This document shows positions 46,732 through 57,902 of a stretch of 64,000 nt of DNA, piece after piece. Numbering within the stretch: the first letter of the stretch is position 1; the number at the start of each line of letters is the position of its first letter. The stretch is from Rhynchospora pubera (Eukaryota; Streptophyta; Magnoliopsida; Poales; Cyperaceae), in NCBI GenBank assembly GCA_028095005.1, contig CM051461.1, forward strand, positions 65,591,840 to 65,655,839. The letters are read 5' to 3'. Position numbers and translations under genes: made by a program. The notes under the pieces were generated by a model. It saw only the letters and a list, made by a program, of their open reading frames with translations. It was not told the origin of the DNA and searched no databases.

Positions 46732-48204
46732 ATAGTATAGTAGCCCCAACACCTAAATTCAAAGAAAAACATTGAGATGTCATTAGTCAATATATTGTCT
46801 TAGTCAGATTGAATATTTGTTTATTAGTTTTATGAAAGATCAGGCTAATTTGTATCATCGTCTAGGAACCAATAACCAACATGTACAGCACCTTTAATGT
46901 TGATATTTGCAAAATGAACTACCTTCGTCTAGGAACCATTAATCACCTACCACTTGATGGGTTGTGTTTAAAAGTTTTCAACTGAAAAGTTGAAACTCAG
47001 CAGTTAAGTTTAGCTTCAATGCTTGAAATTTGTGCAAAAGATATTTTCTCTATGTTATATTTGTCATTCTTGTGGGTTAATAAGTTGACATATTGATCAA
47101 TGTCTTTCAAAATTACTTCATATGTAGGTTTAGTCAGATCTGTAACTTTTTTTTTTCAAAATTTGATCAGTTGTCGGAACTGCAATCAGAATAATGGTTC
47201 CCTCAAACTTCACTGATAAAATTCGTGTAGCAGAGGTTCTGCACTAAACATGTACATTCCGAAACGAAAAAAAAAGTATCATGAAGATTAAACATTGCAA
47301 GAATCTATAAATAAGGTACAAAGTAGAGAGATTTTAAGCTTGAAATTGCTTGATCTAAATTCAGGCATGTAGGAAAATCATCACATTAAACCAGAAATTA
47401 TAAAATTTAAAAATTATCAGAACTATACTATCAGGATATCAGACGAAATAGTAAATGAATATTTGTAGGTATTTGATTCAGTTATTGGATTTAGTTATTA
47501 GTTAATAAGATTTAAGGCATTACCTTTCTTCAAACGCAGAGTATTTTGATGAGAAACTGAAAACTCAGAAAAAGAAAATGAACATGGAAAAGTATTCAGA
47601 ACATCAAAATTATAAAGATAAATGTAAAATGGAAAAGAGATAAACAAAGAAATTGAATTTCAAATACAGTGGCTCACCTGAAATCAGAGAGACAAGTGCT
47701 TTGTTTGTTACCCATAGCAATCGTGCGTTGTTTAAATAGAGCATCTGAAAATTCATACATGGAGCGGCAAAATAAAAATTAGGTTAGCGCCAAATGAAAA
47801 TTCGGAAAAATTGGAATACTCTTTCCATTGTGAGAGTGGCAGAGAGCGGGAAATGAAAATATTGAACTGAAAATTTTAGAGATAGAACAAAAATTTCCTG
47901 ACCTAGATCCGATGTCAGGCGGCGATTTAGGGTAGGTTGTGATGTGATTTTCGCAAATTAGAGAAGGGGCAGGCTGTATTTGCTTTTCCTTTTCAGAGAA
48001 ACTGTGATGGAAAAAGAGAAAGGAAAGATATATCTTTGTGATTTTGCTAGATCGGAGAATTGATATCGCGTGGACGAACGAAGGATGTGAGAGAATAGAA
48101 GAGGGGAGGAGGGAGCGTGATTCTGCGATTTTCTATTTTTAGGGGAGCGAAAATTAAAGGGGCTAGGTTAAGCGCAGCACAAAATAAAAAAGGCCAAAAT
48201 AATA
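46732..48204 (-). other. upstream region of the RWP-RK gene
   Basis: 46420-46510, just inside the gene's single intron, repeats GGCCAACACATATCTGAC three times. From 46732 to about 47690 nothing is recognised. About 47690-48160 is more GC-rich, with a GAGAGTGGCAGAGAGCGG stretch, and could hold the leader exon. An acceptor/donor-like site (TTTCAG|GTGAGC on the minus strand) lies near 47700. No further coding exon was found. Confidence 0.35.
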
Positions 48205-48280
48205 TATGGTGAAGCTGGGATTCGAACTCGAGATGTGAAGCTACGGAAATTTGTTAACTACCGATCCACCGCCCTGACTT
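48205..48280 (-). other. tRNA-like SINE head
   Basis: On the minus strand GGCGGTGGATCGGTAG (A-box-like) is followed 30 nt later by GAGTTCGAATCCC (B box). The acceptor stem does not pair, so it is not a tRNA gene. Pol III promoter remnants of a SINE are the likely source. Confidence 0.45.
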
Positions 48281-48439
48281 ATTTGTGTGAAAGGTCGACT
48301 CCTTTGTAGAAATAGCAATCTGAACCGTACATCATATTGATCAATGGTTTATAATGTGCTAACAAAATTGTTTGGACCCCTTTATGTGAAAAACCCTGAC
48401 CTTGCTAAGGGTGCTTTATAAGTAGTAGAGATAAGCAGG

Positions 48440-48582
48440 GATAGGAATCAACTAGCGGATACGTTATCTAAATATGCTAGGATGAATGGGGTTAATTGTA
48501 TTGATTTTACATTTCCAACTTGTAATATCCCTGTAACAACTCAAGTTACTTGAATGAAATGGGAAACTGTTTTTTTTTTTTT
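48440..48582 (+). mobile_element. 3' end of a LINE-type RNase H domain
   Basis: The plus frame reads DRNQLADTLSKYARMNGVNC, IDFTFPTCNIPVTTQVT and a stop, matching the RNase H tail of plant LINE-encoded ORF2 (the 'NxLADxLSK' helix and its aspartate). A T-run of 13 lies just after the short 3' tail. 5' truncated, as usual for LINE copies. Confidence 0.65.
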
Positions 48583-49593
48583 ATGTGTGACTTGTAATAT
48601 ACCCATAACAAACTAGTTGTTGTTGATTGCATACAGATGCACATTCTCTATGTGTGACCACTGACCAATGTGAATAACTGTGTGTAAAGCATGTACTACA
48701 AGTAAAGCATGGTACCAGTGGAGTTTACATGGTTATGAAATCCAGTGGTACGCACAATAGGTACAGCAGACAGGGCCTTATTTGCTCATACTTTCCTGAT
48801 AGGTTTGGTACCTAATTAGAGTTCATAACTGAAAAGAAACATAATATAGAAAGCAAACAAACATGGTTATGTGTCAGTAACAGACATGACCAGTACATGA
48901 ATTAAAATAATATTACAGTTTTTCTTATACAGACATGATAGATCACGCTAAATGAAAACCAACAGTAAGCAAGCATAGCGCATTTCTTTGCACCATGAAT
49001 AATATATATATTTCATTTAACAATGAACCAAATAACAGCAAAATCCTAACACACCAACCAAGACTAGATACACTTATGGATCATCACAGCAAAATCCTTT
49101 CACCTCTTCTGGATCATCACCTACGAAATATGTAAATGATGTTCAATTATAACTTATTTGCATAATAATATAATTGGTACTGAGAGTTCATGGGTAATGT
49201 CCAGAGTAACCAATTCAAATTTCAAACAGAATGATCAATTGCTTGTACAAAAGCAAAAACAAGTTCAACTCACCTAAAAGTAATTCAGTTAATTAATAAA
49301 TGATGACCAATCTCTCCCAGTGACAGGTTTAAAACCAAAAACACCTCTCAATTGGTCAAAATGTTCTCATTTCTTCTCTAATTTATCACCCACAAACTCA
49401 ATTATTTCAAAAATCAGATCTTAGCAGGCTCAGAAATCCTCCAATTGACAACAGGAGAACGTGAAGGAGAAGAGCACACGCTCGCCTCCGCAGCTCTCGC
49501 CATGCGCGGCCAGACTTGGTTGGTCCCAAGTTTCGTCGGAGGAGATGGCGATGGAGACAGAGACGAATAGGGTTTTAGCGCTTCATCCTTTTC
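48583..49593 (-). other. intergenic with possible small minus-strand gene (49085-49512)
   Basis: The minus strand near 49512 has ATG followed by ARAAEASVCSSPSRSPVVNW, then a stop after SEPAKI. The upstream leader contains AAAACCCTA, a telo-box-like motif typical of plant housekeeping promoters. At about 49125-49085 a fragment DDPEEVKGFCCDDP and a stop follows a TAG acceptor. No splice joining the two was found. It would be divergent from the DPD1-like gene. Confidence 0.25.
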
Positions 49594-49720
49594 TTATTTT
49601 TTTAAGAGCGAACTGATCCTCTTAGATCTGCACCATCCGTTCAGTCAAATTATATCTAACGGACATAAATCAGTCTGCTGCCTCGCAGCGATTTATGTCT
49701 GCGGCAGAGGATACGGATCC
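49594..49720 (-). mobile_element. element E, inverted copy
   Basis: This is the reverse complement of the 39548-39676 element, with TCTTAAAAAAATAAG tail, ATCTAAGAGGATCAGTTC, internal hairpin and GGATCCGTATCCTCTG head. It lies 16 bases before the block shared with 36.1 kb, between a possible minus-strand gene and the DPD1-like gene. Confidence 0.6.
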
Positions 49721-49736
49721 GGACCCGTGTACCGTG

Positions 49737-50968
49737 TTTATCGAAATCAAATAATCCTCCATTTCGTCTCGCTTTTATCGGGTTCAGATCGCCTCATCTA
49801 GTTAGATCACGTGGGAGATGTCATCCCATCCGTTCATATCTTTCTCTCTCTCTCTGTGGTTAACAAATTACAATGCAATAAAGCCCCTTTCATGTTTTGT
49901 GCCAATTGCATCAAATCAAAGACTACTAAAAAGTGGAGAAAATCAAAGGCACAAGCAAGCAACGGATCGCAGGCGTTTGCGTATGCGCCACCGAAACCAA
50001 CCTCTTTCGAGCATAATATACCTTGCCTTGCTTGGCCTTCTCTCCAATCTCTATCTATCTCAGGTACCGTCTCTCTTACTCAACCCCATTTCTCCCGATT
50101 CGCATATGCCTCTTTGCGTTTCTTGACGCCTTGACTCTTTTCGTCAAACACCTTTTGTGCATTTGGATTTGAGTCAATCCATTCCATTTCTGTAGCTTCT
50201 TTTAACTATTTGAGCAGGTTTGTGTGACCCATTTCGTAAAACACTATTGTGCTTTCTAACTGATCGTGATCGATCATAAATTCAGTATTCTATATATGTC
50301 ACTCATCCAGACTGACCACACCTTTTGGTGTAATATGGGTCAACCTGATTGTTTCCTGATTATTTGATTTGCCTATGCTAATGGGTTTGAATCTGATAAT
50401 CTCTTTTTAAATCTACGAATTATGTTAGATGCTTATTCACCAAATCTTCTGTGAGGCTTTTCATCGAACATGTAAAGGACAAACAAAGTTAATAAGGAAT
50501 TTACTCTTTCTCTTGATAGCGTTTCCTTTTTAATTTGTTCTGGCCCTTTTTTATGGGATCAATTAGTTATCTCTGTAGTCCATGAATGTCTAAATGTACT
50601 TGCTTATGCATATTTGGGATGCACTTTTCAATCTTTTCTTGTTTTCTCAGATTTCTTAGCTTCTCTTGACTTATCCATTCAGATGCTTTGGTTTAATTTA
50701 AGTGTGCAATCTTCAAAATTTTGTTAGGAAAATGCTAATTCGCTTGCACGATGAACTAATTTCTACATGGTTATTAGAAATTTCTCTTGAATGAACTAAT
50801 TTTTGGCACTTGGCACAGTTTCACATTTGGGATATGATATCCAGTTACCAGTGGCAGTATAGTTATGGTATCGTCCAAGTATCATATCATATCGTATAAT
50901 ATCAGTAAGTTCTTATACCACTGATTCATCTCTATTGCACTTTTTCAGGATCACTGAGTTCTTTTGAG

Positions 50969-51002
<34 letters not shown>

Positions 51003-51069
51003 GGAAGGTGGGGGAAAGATTTTTAAAGTAGACAATTCATGCGGGGTTCTCCCTTCTGGCCGCATAAAA
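49737..51069 (+). promoter_or_regulatory. promoter, 5' UTR and leader intron of the DPD1-like gene
   Basis: The leader intron runs from CTCAG|GTACCG (near 50064) to CTTTTTCAG|GATCACTG (near 50949). A GAAA microsatellite (50968-51001) precedes the ATG. Duplicate at 36130-37456. Short open frames around 49818-50134 and 36208-36552 are leader shadows shared by both copies. Confidence 0.8.
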
Positions 51070-52629
51070 ATGGCCTCCATTCTTTCTGGAAGTTTCCATC
51101 ATGTCAGGAATTGCCATATGAGCTGCATTAACATCAGGCTACTGAGGTTTTCCTCTGGAAAATATATCTTGGACCAATGCAACACCCGATCATTAACGAC
51201 CCGTGCACAGTTGACACGAGAAGGGCCACAGAATGGTACACCAGAGAGCATCAAACTCCATATCGGCAAGGCTGAAGTAGTAAAGCCCCATATCGAGCCA
51301 ATACAGTGCTATCCGGCCTTGCCCAACGAAGAAAAGTTGGAGGCGAAGATGAACCGGCCAGCGACCATTTTGGTGTTTGACTTAGAGACAACGGGGGCTA
51401 ATTCACCTGGGGAAAGGATTATTGAATTTGCCGCAAGGAACTTAATGGGAGGAAGAAATAGTACATTTCAGACCCTGATTAATCCCGAAATAAAAATCAA
51501 GAATTCATATATTCATGGTATTACAAACTCAATGGTTGACCGCCCTCGAGTTCCAAGGTATGCACTTAAAAATCACTTAGCAATTCATTATGTGGGTCCC
51601 TGAGTGTAGACATCTTTTTATTTATTTTTTTAAGTATGAAATGAGAATGAAAACCTTCAAATTGGTGGCGTGAGTCAAACTTGGTCGCCCCGATTGGAGT
51701 CTTCAGTTGTCACCATCAGTGCTATATCCTGTTGTCTAAATACCACTTTTGTTGTTTGTATGCACCTGCAAAATGTCAAATAAAGACCGTCCCTTTTGAA
51801 ACAAGTATTAGTATCAAATCGAAATGCATGAAGTTCCAGTTATGCGATTTTTTCTTCAACTCAACTGACTCATCTATTTAGTTTATAAGTATGGTTATGC
51901 ACTTATAATACTTGGGACTAATAATCCTGTATATTAGGGTTGTGATCTCTAGTTGATATGTACATGAATTTTTAGGATTGAGGATGTCATACCATTAGTG
52001 ATGGAATGGGTAAGGATCCAGCAAGAGCCTGGCAAGCCAGTGGTATGGTTGGCCCACAATGGCAAGACATTTGACTTCCATTTCTTTCTAAGAGAAATGT
52101 CCCATTGTGGATATGACATTCCTGATGACTGGCGTTTCTTTGACACCCTTCCCCTTGCTAAAAGATTAGTGGATCCTACAGGTATGCACCTCTTTGTTTT
52201 CTTTACATTTTTGTTTTGTTTTGTTATTTAGCAGGTGGTTTGGCTATTGTGTCACAGTAATTTGCTCAGTGGAGCAGCTCAGCCCTAGTGAAATAAATTA
52301 GTAGTTGTAATTTGATCTGATACCAGGTTGATACAATAGCGGTACCGAACAGGTATAGCAACCCATACAATACAACTACCTGTGGTGTATCAATCATTAA
52401 TACCTCCTTTCTTAACACAGGAAAACTGAAAGGTCGTTCGATAAAAGAATTGTGTAAGCACTTCAATATTATTGTGAATGAACCTGCACATAGAGCAATG
52501 GCGGATGTCAATATGCTAAGTCTTATTTATCAACGCCTCACAATTAGCCAAGAATTTACTTCCTTAAATTTGATTGAGGAATCATTAATGGCGTCAGATA
52601 TTAAGTGGAAGCCGAGAAGTGAAAGATGA
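51070..52629 (+). CDS. DEDDh 3'-5' exonuclease, DPD1-like (organelle DNA degradation)
   Basis: Exons 51070-51557, 51976-52181 and 52421-52629 join in frame to give 300 residues (R and G codons split at the junctions; donors GTATGC and GTATGC, acceptors TTTTAG and AACACAG). The N-terminus (MASILSGSFHHVRNCHMSC) is Ser/His/Arg-rich and acid-free, fitting an organelle signal. Exonuclease motifs: ExoI FDLETTG (103-109, D104/E106), ExoII AHNGKTFDFHFF (189-200, D196), ExoIII EPAHRAMADVN (251-261, H254/D259). DPD1 is an Mg2+-dependent exonuclease that removes plastid and mitochondrial DNA in pollen and senescing leaves. Assignment to DPD1 rather than another DEDDh group rests on length and overall likeness. 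Its upstream region exists twice in this window. Confidence 0.9.
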
Positions 52630-52961
52630 AGTGACAGTTAATCTCTTGACGCTCTTTTTTGCTGTAACACTGCTTATTTGGCAACTTGATTAATTGCTTG
52701 TTGTCACAACAGATGCTGTCATTAATATTAACTCTCTGTTGATTTATTCACCCCTCTTTTTTTTTTAAAATTTGAAATTGCTTTGCTTTTGCTAGATGCA
52801 GCCACATGAGGCCAGACTGATGTGTTTGCTTTGATAGGGCAAAGTAAACTTATTTTTATTTGGATTTTTTTTTCCTGTGGGCTATTACTTATTGTAGCTG
52901 CATTAAAAACGAGTTGGAAGAACTTTTAAGCAGAGATAAGTATTACATAAGTTATTTAAAA
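52630..52961. other. 3' flank of the DPD1-like gene
   Basis: T-rich 3' UTR-like sequence. No poly(A) signal was chosen and no further gene is present before the Helitron-like terminus. Confidence 0.5.
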
Positions 52962-53000
52962 CTAGGGTTGGACATCGAGCTTCGCTCGATACAATATTTT
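52962..53000 (-). mobile_element. Helitron-like 3' terminus at the edge of satellite B
   Basis: On the minus strand: ATCGAGC GAA GCTCGAT (7-bp stem, 3-nt loop), 8 nt spacer, CTAG, then T. This matches the hairpin-CTRR-T rule for Helitron 3' ends. The satellite begins directly inside it. Confidence 0.6.
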
Positions 53001-56000
53001 TTTAAATAATTTAAAGTTTGGTTTCTATTATATTATTTTTTATATATGTTAATAATAATGTGAATATCTAACTAAAATATCAATATCATCATATTTTAAG
53101 TAAGATCATAAACATATTTTAGACTATATAAACAACCTAAATATAGATTATTGTGATCAAATTACTTAAAATGAATGTAAAATCGCTTGAAATGCTCAAA
53201 TATACTCAGAATCTATAAAATCTACACATTATGTGAATAATTACAATGTATAATTCAATTTTTTAGAATAAGTGAGTCCATAAACATATTCTAAATTATA
53301 TTAAGAGCTTAATATAGATTACTGTGATCAAATGACTTATATACTTATAATATGTAAAATCTGCACATCATGTGAATAATTATAATGTATAATCCAATTG
53401 TTTTGAATAATTAAGCTCATAAATATATTCTAGACTATATAAAAATGTTAAATATAGATTATTGTGATCAAATAACTTAAAATGAATGCAAAATTGTTTG
53501 AAATTTTCAAATATACTAAGAATCTATAAAATATCCACATCATGTGCATAATTAAAATGCATAATCCAATCGTTTTGAAAAAATGAGTTCATAAACATAT
53601 TCTAGACAATATAAAGAGCTTAAATATAGATTATTATGATAAAATGACTTAAAATAAATACAAAATCGATTGAAATACTCAAATATACTCAGAATCTGTA
53701 AAATTTGCACATGATGTGCGTTATTTTAATGTATAATCCAATAGTTTTAAATAAGTGAGTTCATAAACATATTCTAAACCACATAAAGAGCTTAAATATA
53801 GATTATTGTGATCAAATGACTTAATCTGAATGCAAAATCGTTTGAAATGCTCAAATATACTAAGAATCTATTAAATCAGCAAATTATGTGAATAATTACA
53901 ACGTATAATCCAATCATTTTGAATAAGTGAGTTTATAAACATATTTTAAACTATATAAAGAGCATACATATAGATTATTATGATTAAATGACTTAAAATA
54001 AATACAAAATCGTTTTAAATGCTCAAATATACTCAGAATCTGTAAAATCTGCATATTATGTTAATAATTACAATATATAATCCAATAGTTTTGAATAATT
54101 GATCTCCTAAACATATTCTAGACTATATAAAGAGCATAAATATAGAATATTGTGATCAAATGACTTAAAATGAATGCAAGATCTCTTGAATTGCTCAGAT
54201 ATACTCAGAATCTTTAAAATCTACACATTAGATTCGTAATTACAACGTATAATCTAATTGTTTTAATTAAGTGAGTTCATGAACATATTCTACACTATAT
54301 AAAGTGCTTAATTATAGATTATTGTCATCAAATAACTTAAAATTAATGTAAAATCGCTTGAAATGCTCAAATATACTCAGAATCTATAAATTCTGCAAAT
54401 TATGTGAGTAATTACAATATATAATCAGATCATTTTGAATAAGTGAGTTCATAAACATATTCTAGACTATGTAAAAAGCTTAAGTATAAATTATTGTGAA
54501 CAAATTTCTTAAATTGAATGCAAAATTGCTTGACATGCTCAAATATACTCAGAATCTTTAAAATCTGCATATTATGTGCACAATTACAACGAATAATCCA
54601 ATTGATTTGAATAAGTGATATCACCAACATATTCTAGACTATATAAAGAGCTTAAATATAGGTTAACGTGATTAAAACACTTAAAATGAATAAAAACTGA
54701 CTTGAAATGCTCAATTATACTCAGAATTTGTAAAATATGTAAATTATGTGAATAATTATAATGTATAATCCAATCGTTTTGAATAAGTGAGCTCATAAAC
54801 ATATTCTAGACTATATAAAGAGTTTAAATATACATTATTGTGATCAAATGACTTAAAATGAATGTAAAATCGCTTGAAATGCTCAAATATACTCAGAATC
54901 TGCAAAATCTGTATATTTTGTGTATAATTACAACGTATAAACCAATCTTTTTAATTAATTGACCACACAAACATATTCTAGACTATAAAAATAGCATATA
55001 TATAGATTATTGTGATCAAATAACTTAAAAATGAATGCAAAATCGCTTGAAATGCTCAAATATACTCCAAATCTTTAAAATTTGCACATTATATTCGTAA
55101 TTGTATTGTATAATGCAATTGTTTTGAATAAGTGAGTTCATAAATATATTATTGACTATATAAAAATCTTAAATATAGATGATTGTGATCAAATGATTTA
55201 AACTGAATGCAAAATAGCTTCAAATGCTCAAATACACTCAGAATCTGTAAAATATGTAAACTATGTGAATATTACAATGTATAATCGAATTATTCTGAAT
55301 AATTTAGCTCATAAACACATTCTAGACTATATAAATAGCTTAAATATAGAGTAACATGATCAAAACACTTAAAATGAATGCAAAATAGCTTGTAATGCTT
55401 AAATATACCCAAAATCTTTAAAATCTGGACATTTTTGGAGTAATTACAATGTATAATCCAATCATTGTGAATACGTGAGTTCATAAACATATTCCAGACT
55501 ATATAAAGAGTTTAAATGTAGATTCTTGTCATCAAATAACTTAAAATGAACGTAAAATCGATTGAAACTAAAAAAAATTTTAGAATCTGTAAAATATACA
55601 CATTATGTGAATAATTACAAAGTATAAACCAATCTTTTTGAATAATTGGCCTCATAAACATATTCTAGACTATATAAAGAGCATAAATATAGATTATTGT
55701 GATCACATAACTTAAAATAATACGAAATCGCCTGAAATGCTCAAATATACTTCAATCTGTAAAATATGCAAATTATGTGAATAATTATTATGTATAATCC
55801 AATCATTTTGAATAAGTGAGTTCATGAATATATTCTAAACAATATAAAGAGTATAAATATAGATTATTGTCATCAGATGACTTAAAATCAATGCAAAATC
55901 GCTTGAAATGCTTAAATATACTCAGAATCTGTAAAGTCTGCATATTATGCGAATAATTACAATGTATAATCCAATAGTTTTGAATATGTGTAAACATATT

Positions 56001-56030
56001 CTAGACTATATAAAGAGTTTAAATGTAGAT

Positions 56031-56192
56031 TTTTTCCTCAAGCAAAGGACAATGTTTAATAAAGTTGTCATAAATACATAATATTTTGAACAAAATATTG
56101 TGGTTCGAGTAGATACATGAAGGATTCTGTGTAGATTATTGGAATATGGTTGGCACTCAAGGCATTAGTCAGAAAGTTGTCGTGGACAGTGT
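56031..56192. other. 162-bp non-satellite insertion in satellite B
   Basis: This sequence (starting near TTTTTCCTCAAGCAAAGG, ending CGTGGACAGTGT) interrupts the monomer between GTAGAT and ATTATCATC. The duplicated block at about 59690 lacks it. No terminal repeats or family were recognised. Confidence 0.7.
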
Positions 56193-57828
56193 ATTATCAT
56201 CAAATAACTTAAAATGAATGCAAAATCGATTGAAATGCTCAAATAAATTTATAATATGTAAAATATGAACATTATGTAAATAATTACAATGTATAATCTA
56301 ATCGTTTTGAATAATTAAGCTCATAAACATATTCTATACTATATAAATAGCTTAAATACAGATTATTGTGATCAAATAACTTAAAATGAATGCAAAATCG
56401 CTTGAAATTCTCCAATATACTCAGAATCTTTAAAATCTACACATTAGAATGTATAATTAGAATGTATAATCCAATTGTTTTGAAAAACTTAGTTCAGAAA
56501 TATATTCTAAACTATATAAAGAGCATAAATATAGATTACTATGGTCAAATGACGTAAAATGAATGAAAAAATCGCTTGAAATGCTCAAATATACTCAGAA
56601 TCTGTAAAATCCGTATATTATGTGAATAATTACAATTTATAATCCAATCGTTTTCAATAAGTGAGTTCACAAACAAATTCTAAACAATATAAAGAAGTTT
56701 AATATTGATTGTTGTTATCAAATGACTTAAAATGAATGCAAAATCGCTTAAAATGCTCAAATATAAATAGAATCTGTAAAATATGCATATTATGTGAATA
56801 ATTACAATGTATAATCCAATCGTTTTGAATAATTGGCCTCATAAACATATTCTCTAAATAAAGAGCATAAATATAGATTGTCTGTGATCAAATGAATTAA
56901 TATGAATACAAAATCACTTGAAATGCTCAAATATACTCTGAATCTGTAAAATCTGCACATTATGTGAAGAATTAGAATGTATAATCTGATCGTTTTAAAC
57001 ACATGAGCTCATAAGAATATTTTAAACTATATAAAAAGTATAAATATAGCTTATTGTGATCAAATGACATAAAATGAATGCAAAATCGCTTGATATACTC
57101 AAATTTACTCAAAATCATTAAAATCAACACATTATGTGAATAATTACAATGTATAATCCTATCGTTTTGAAAAATTGAGATAAAAACATATTCTAGATAA
57201 TATATAGATCATAAATATACATTATTGTGATCAAATGACTTAAAATTAATACAAAATCCCTTGAAATGCTCAAATATACTCAGAATCTGTAAAATCTGTA
57301 CATTATGAGCATAATTACAATGTAAAATCCAAATTTTTTAAATAACTGAGTTCATAAACATATTCGAGACTATATAAAGAGCTTAAGTATAAATTATTAT
57401 GATCAGATGACTTCAAATGAATGCAAAATCTCTTCAAATGTTCAAATATACTCAGAATCTGTAAAATCTGCACAATATGTGAATAATTACAATGTATAAT
57501 CCAATCGTTTTGAATAATTGAGCTAATAAACATATTCTACACAATATATAATGCTTAAATATAGATTATTGTGATAAAAGGACTTAAAATTAATGCAAAA
57601 TCGCTTGAAATGCTCAAATATAATCAGAATCTTTTAAATCTGAAAATTATTAGCATAGTTACAATATATAATCCAATCGTTTTGTATAACTGATATCATA
57701 AACATATTCTAGACAATATAAAAAACTTAAATATACATTATTATGATCAAATGACTTAAAATGAATGCAAAATCGCTTGAAATGCTCAAATATACTCAGA
57801 ATCTGTAAAAGCTGCATATTATGTGAAT

Positions 57829-57902
57829 AATTACAAAGTACAATCTGTCACTTGATAGCCACTATCAAGTCTTACTCTAAAAAAAAATTACAAAGTACAA
57901 TC
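57829..57902 (+). mobile_element. 40-nt retroposed sequence with 17-bp target duplication
   Basis: AATTACAAAGTACAATC occurs at 57829-57845 and 57886-57902. Between lie TGTCACTTGATAGCC, ACTATCAAGTCTTACTCT and an A-tail. ACTTGATA and TATCAAGT form an 8-bp hairpin. It looks like a 5'-truncated SINE or small RNA retrocopy inserted in a satellite monomer. Confidence 0.72.

Noticed and set aside
48205..48280. Possible tRNA gene on the minus strand
   Set aside because: A and B boxes are present, but the acceptor stem and anticodon arm do not pair.
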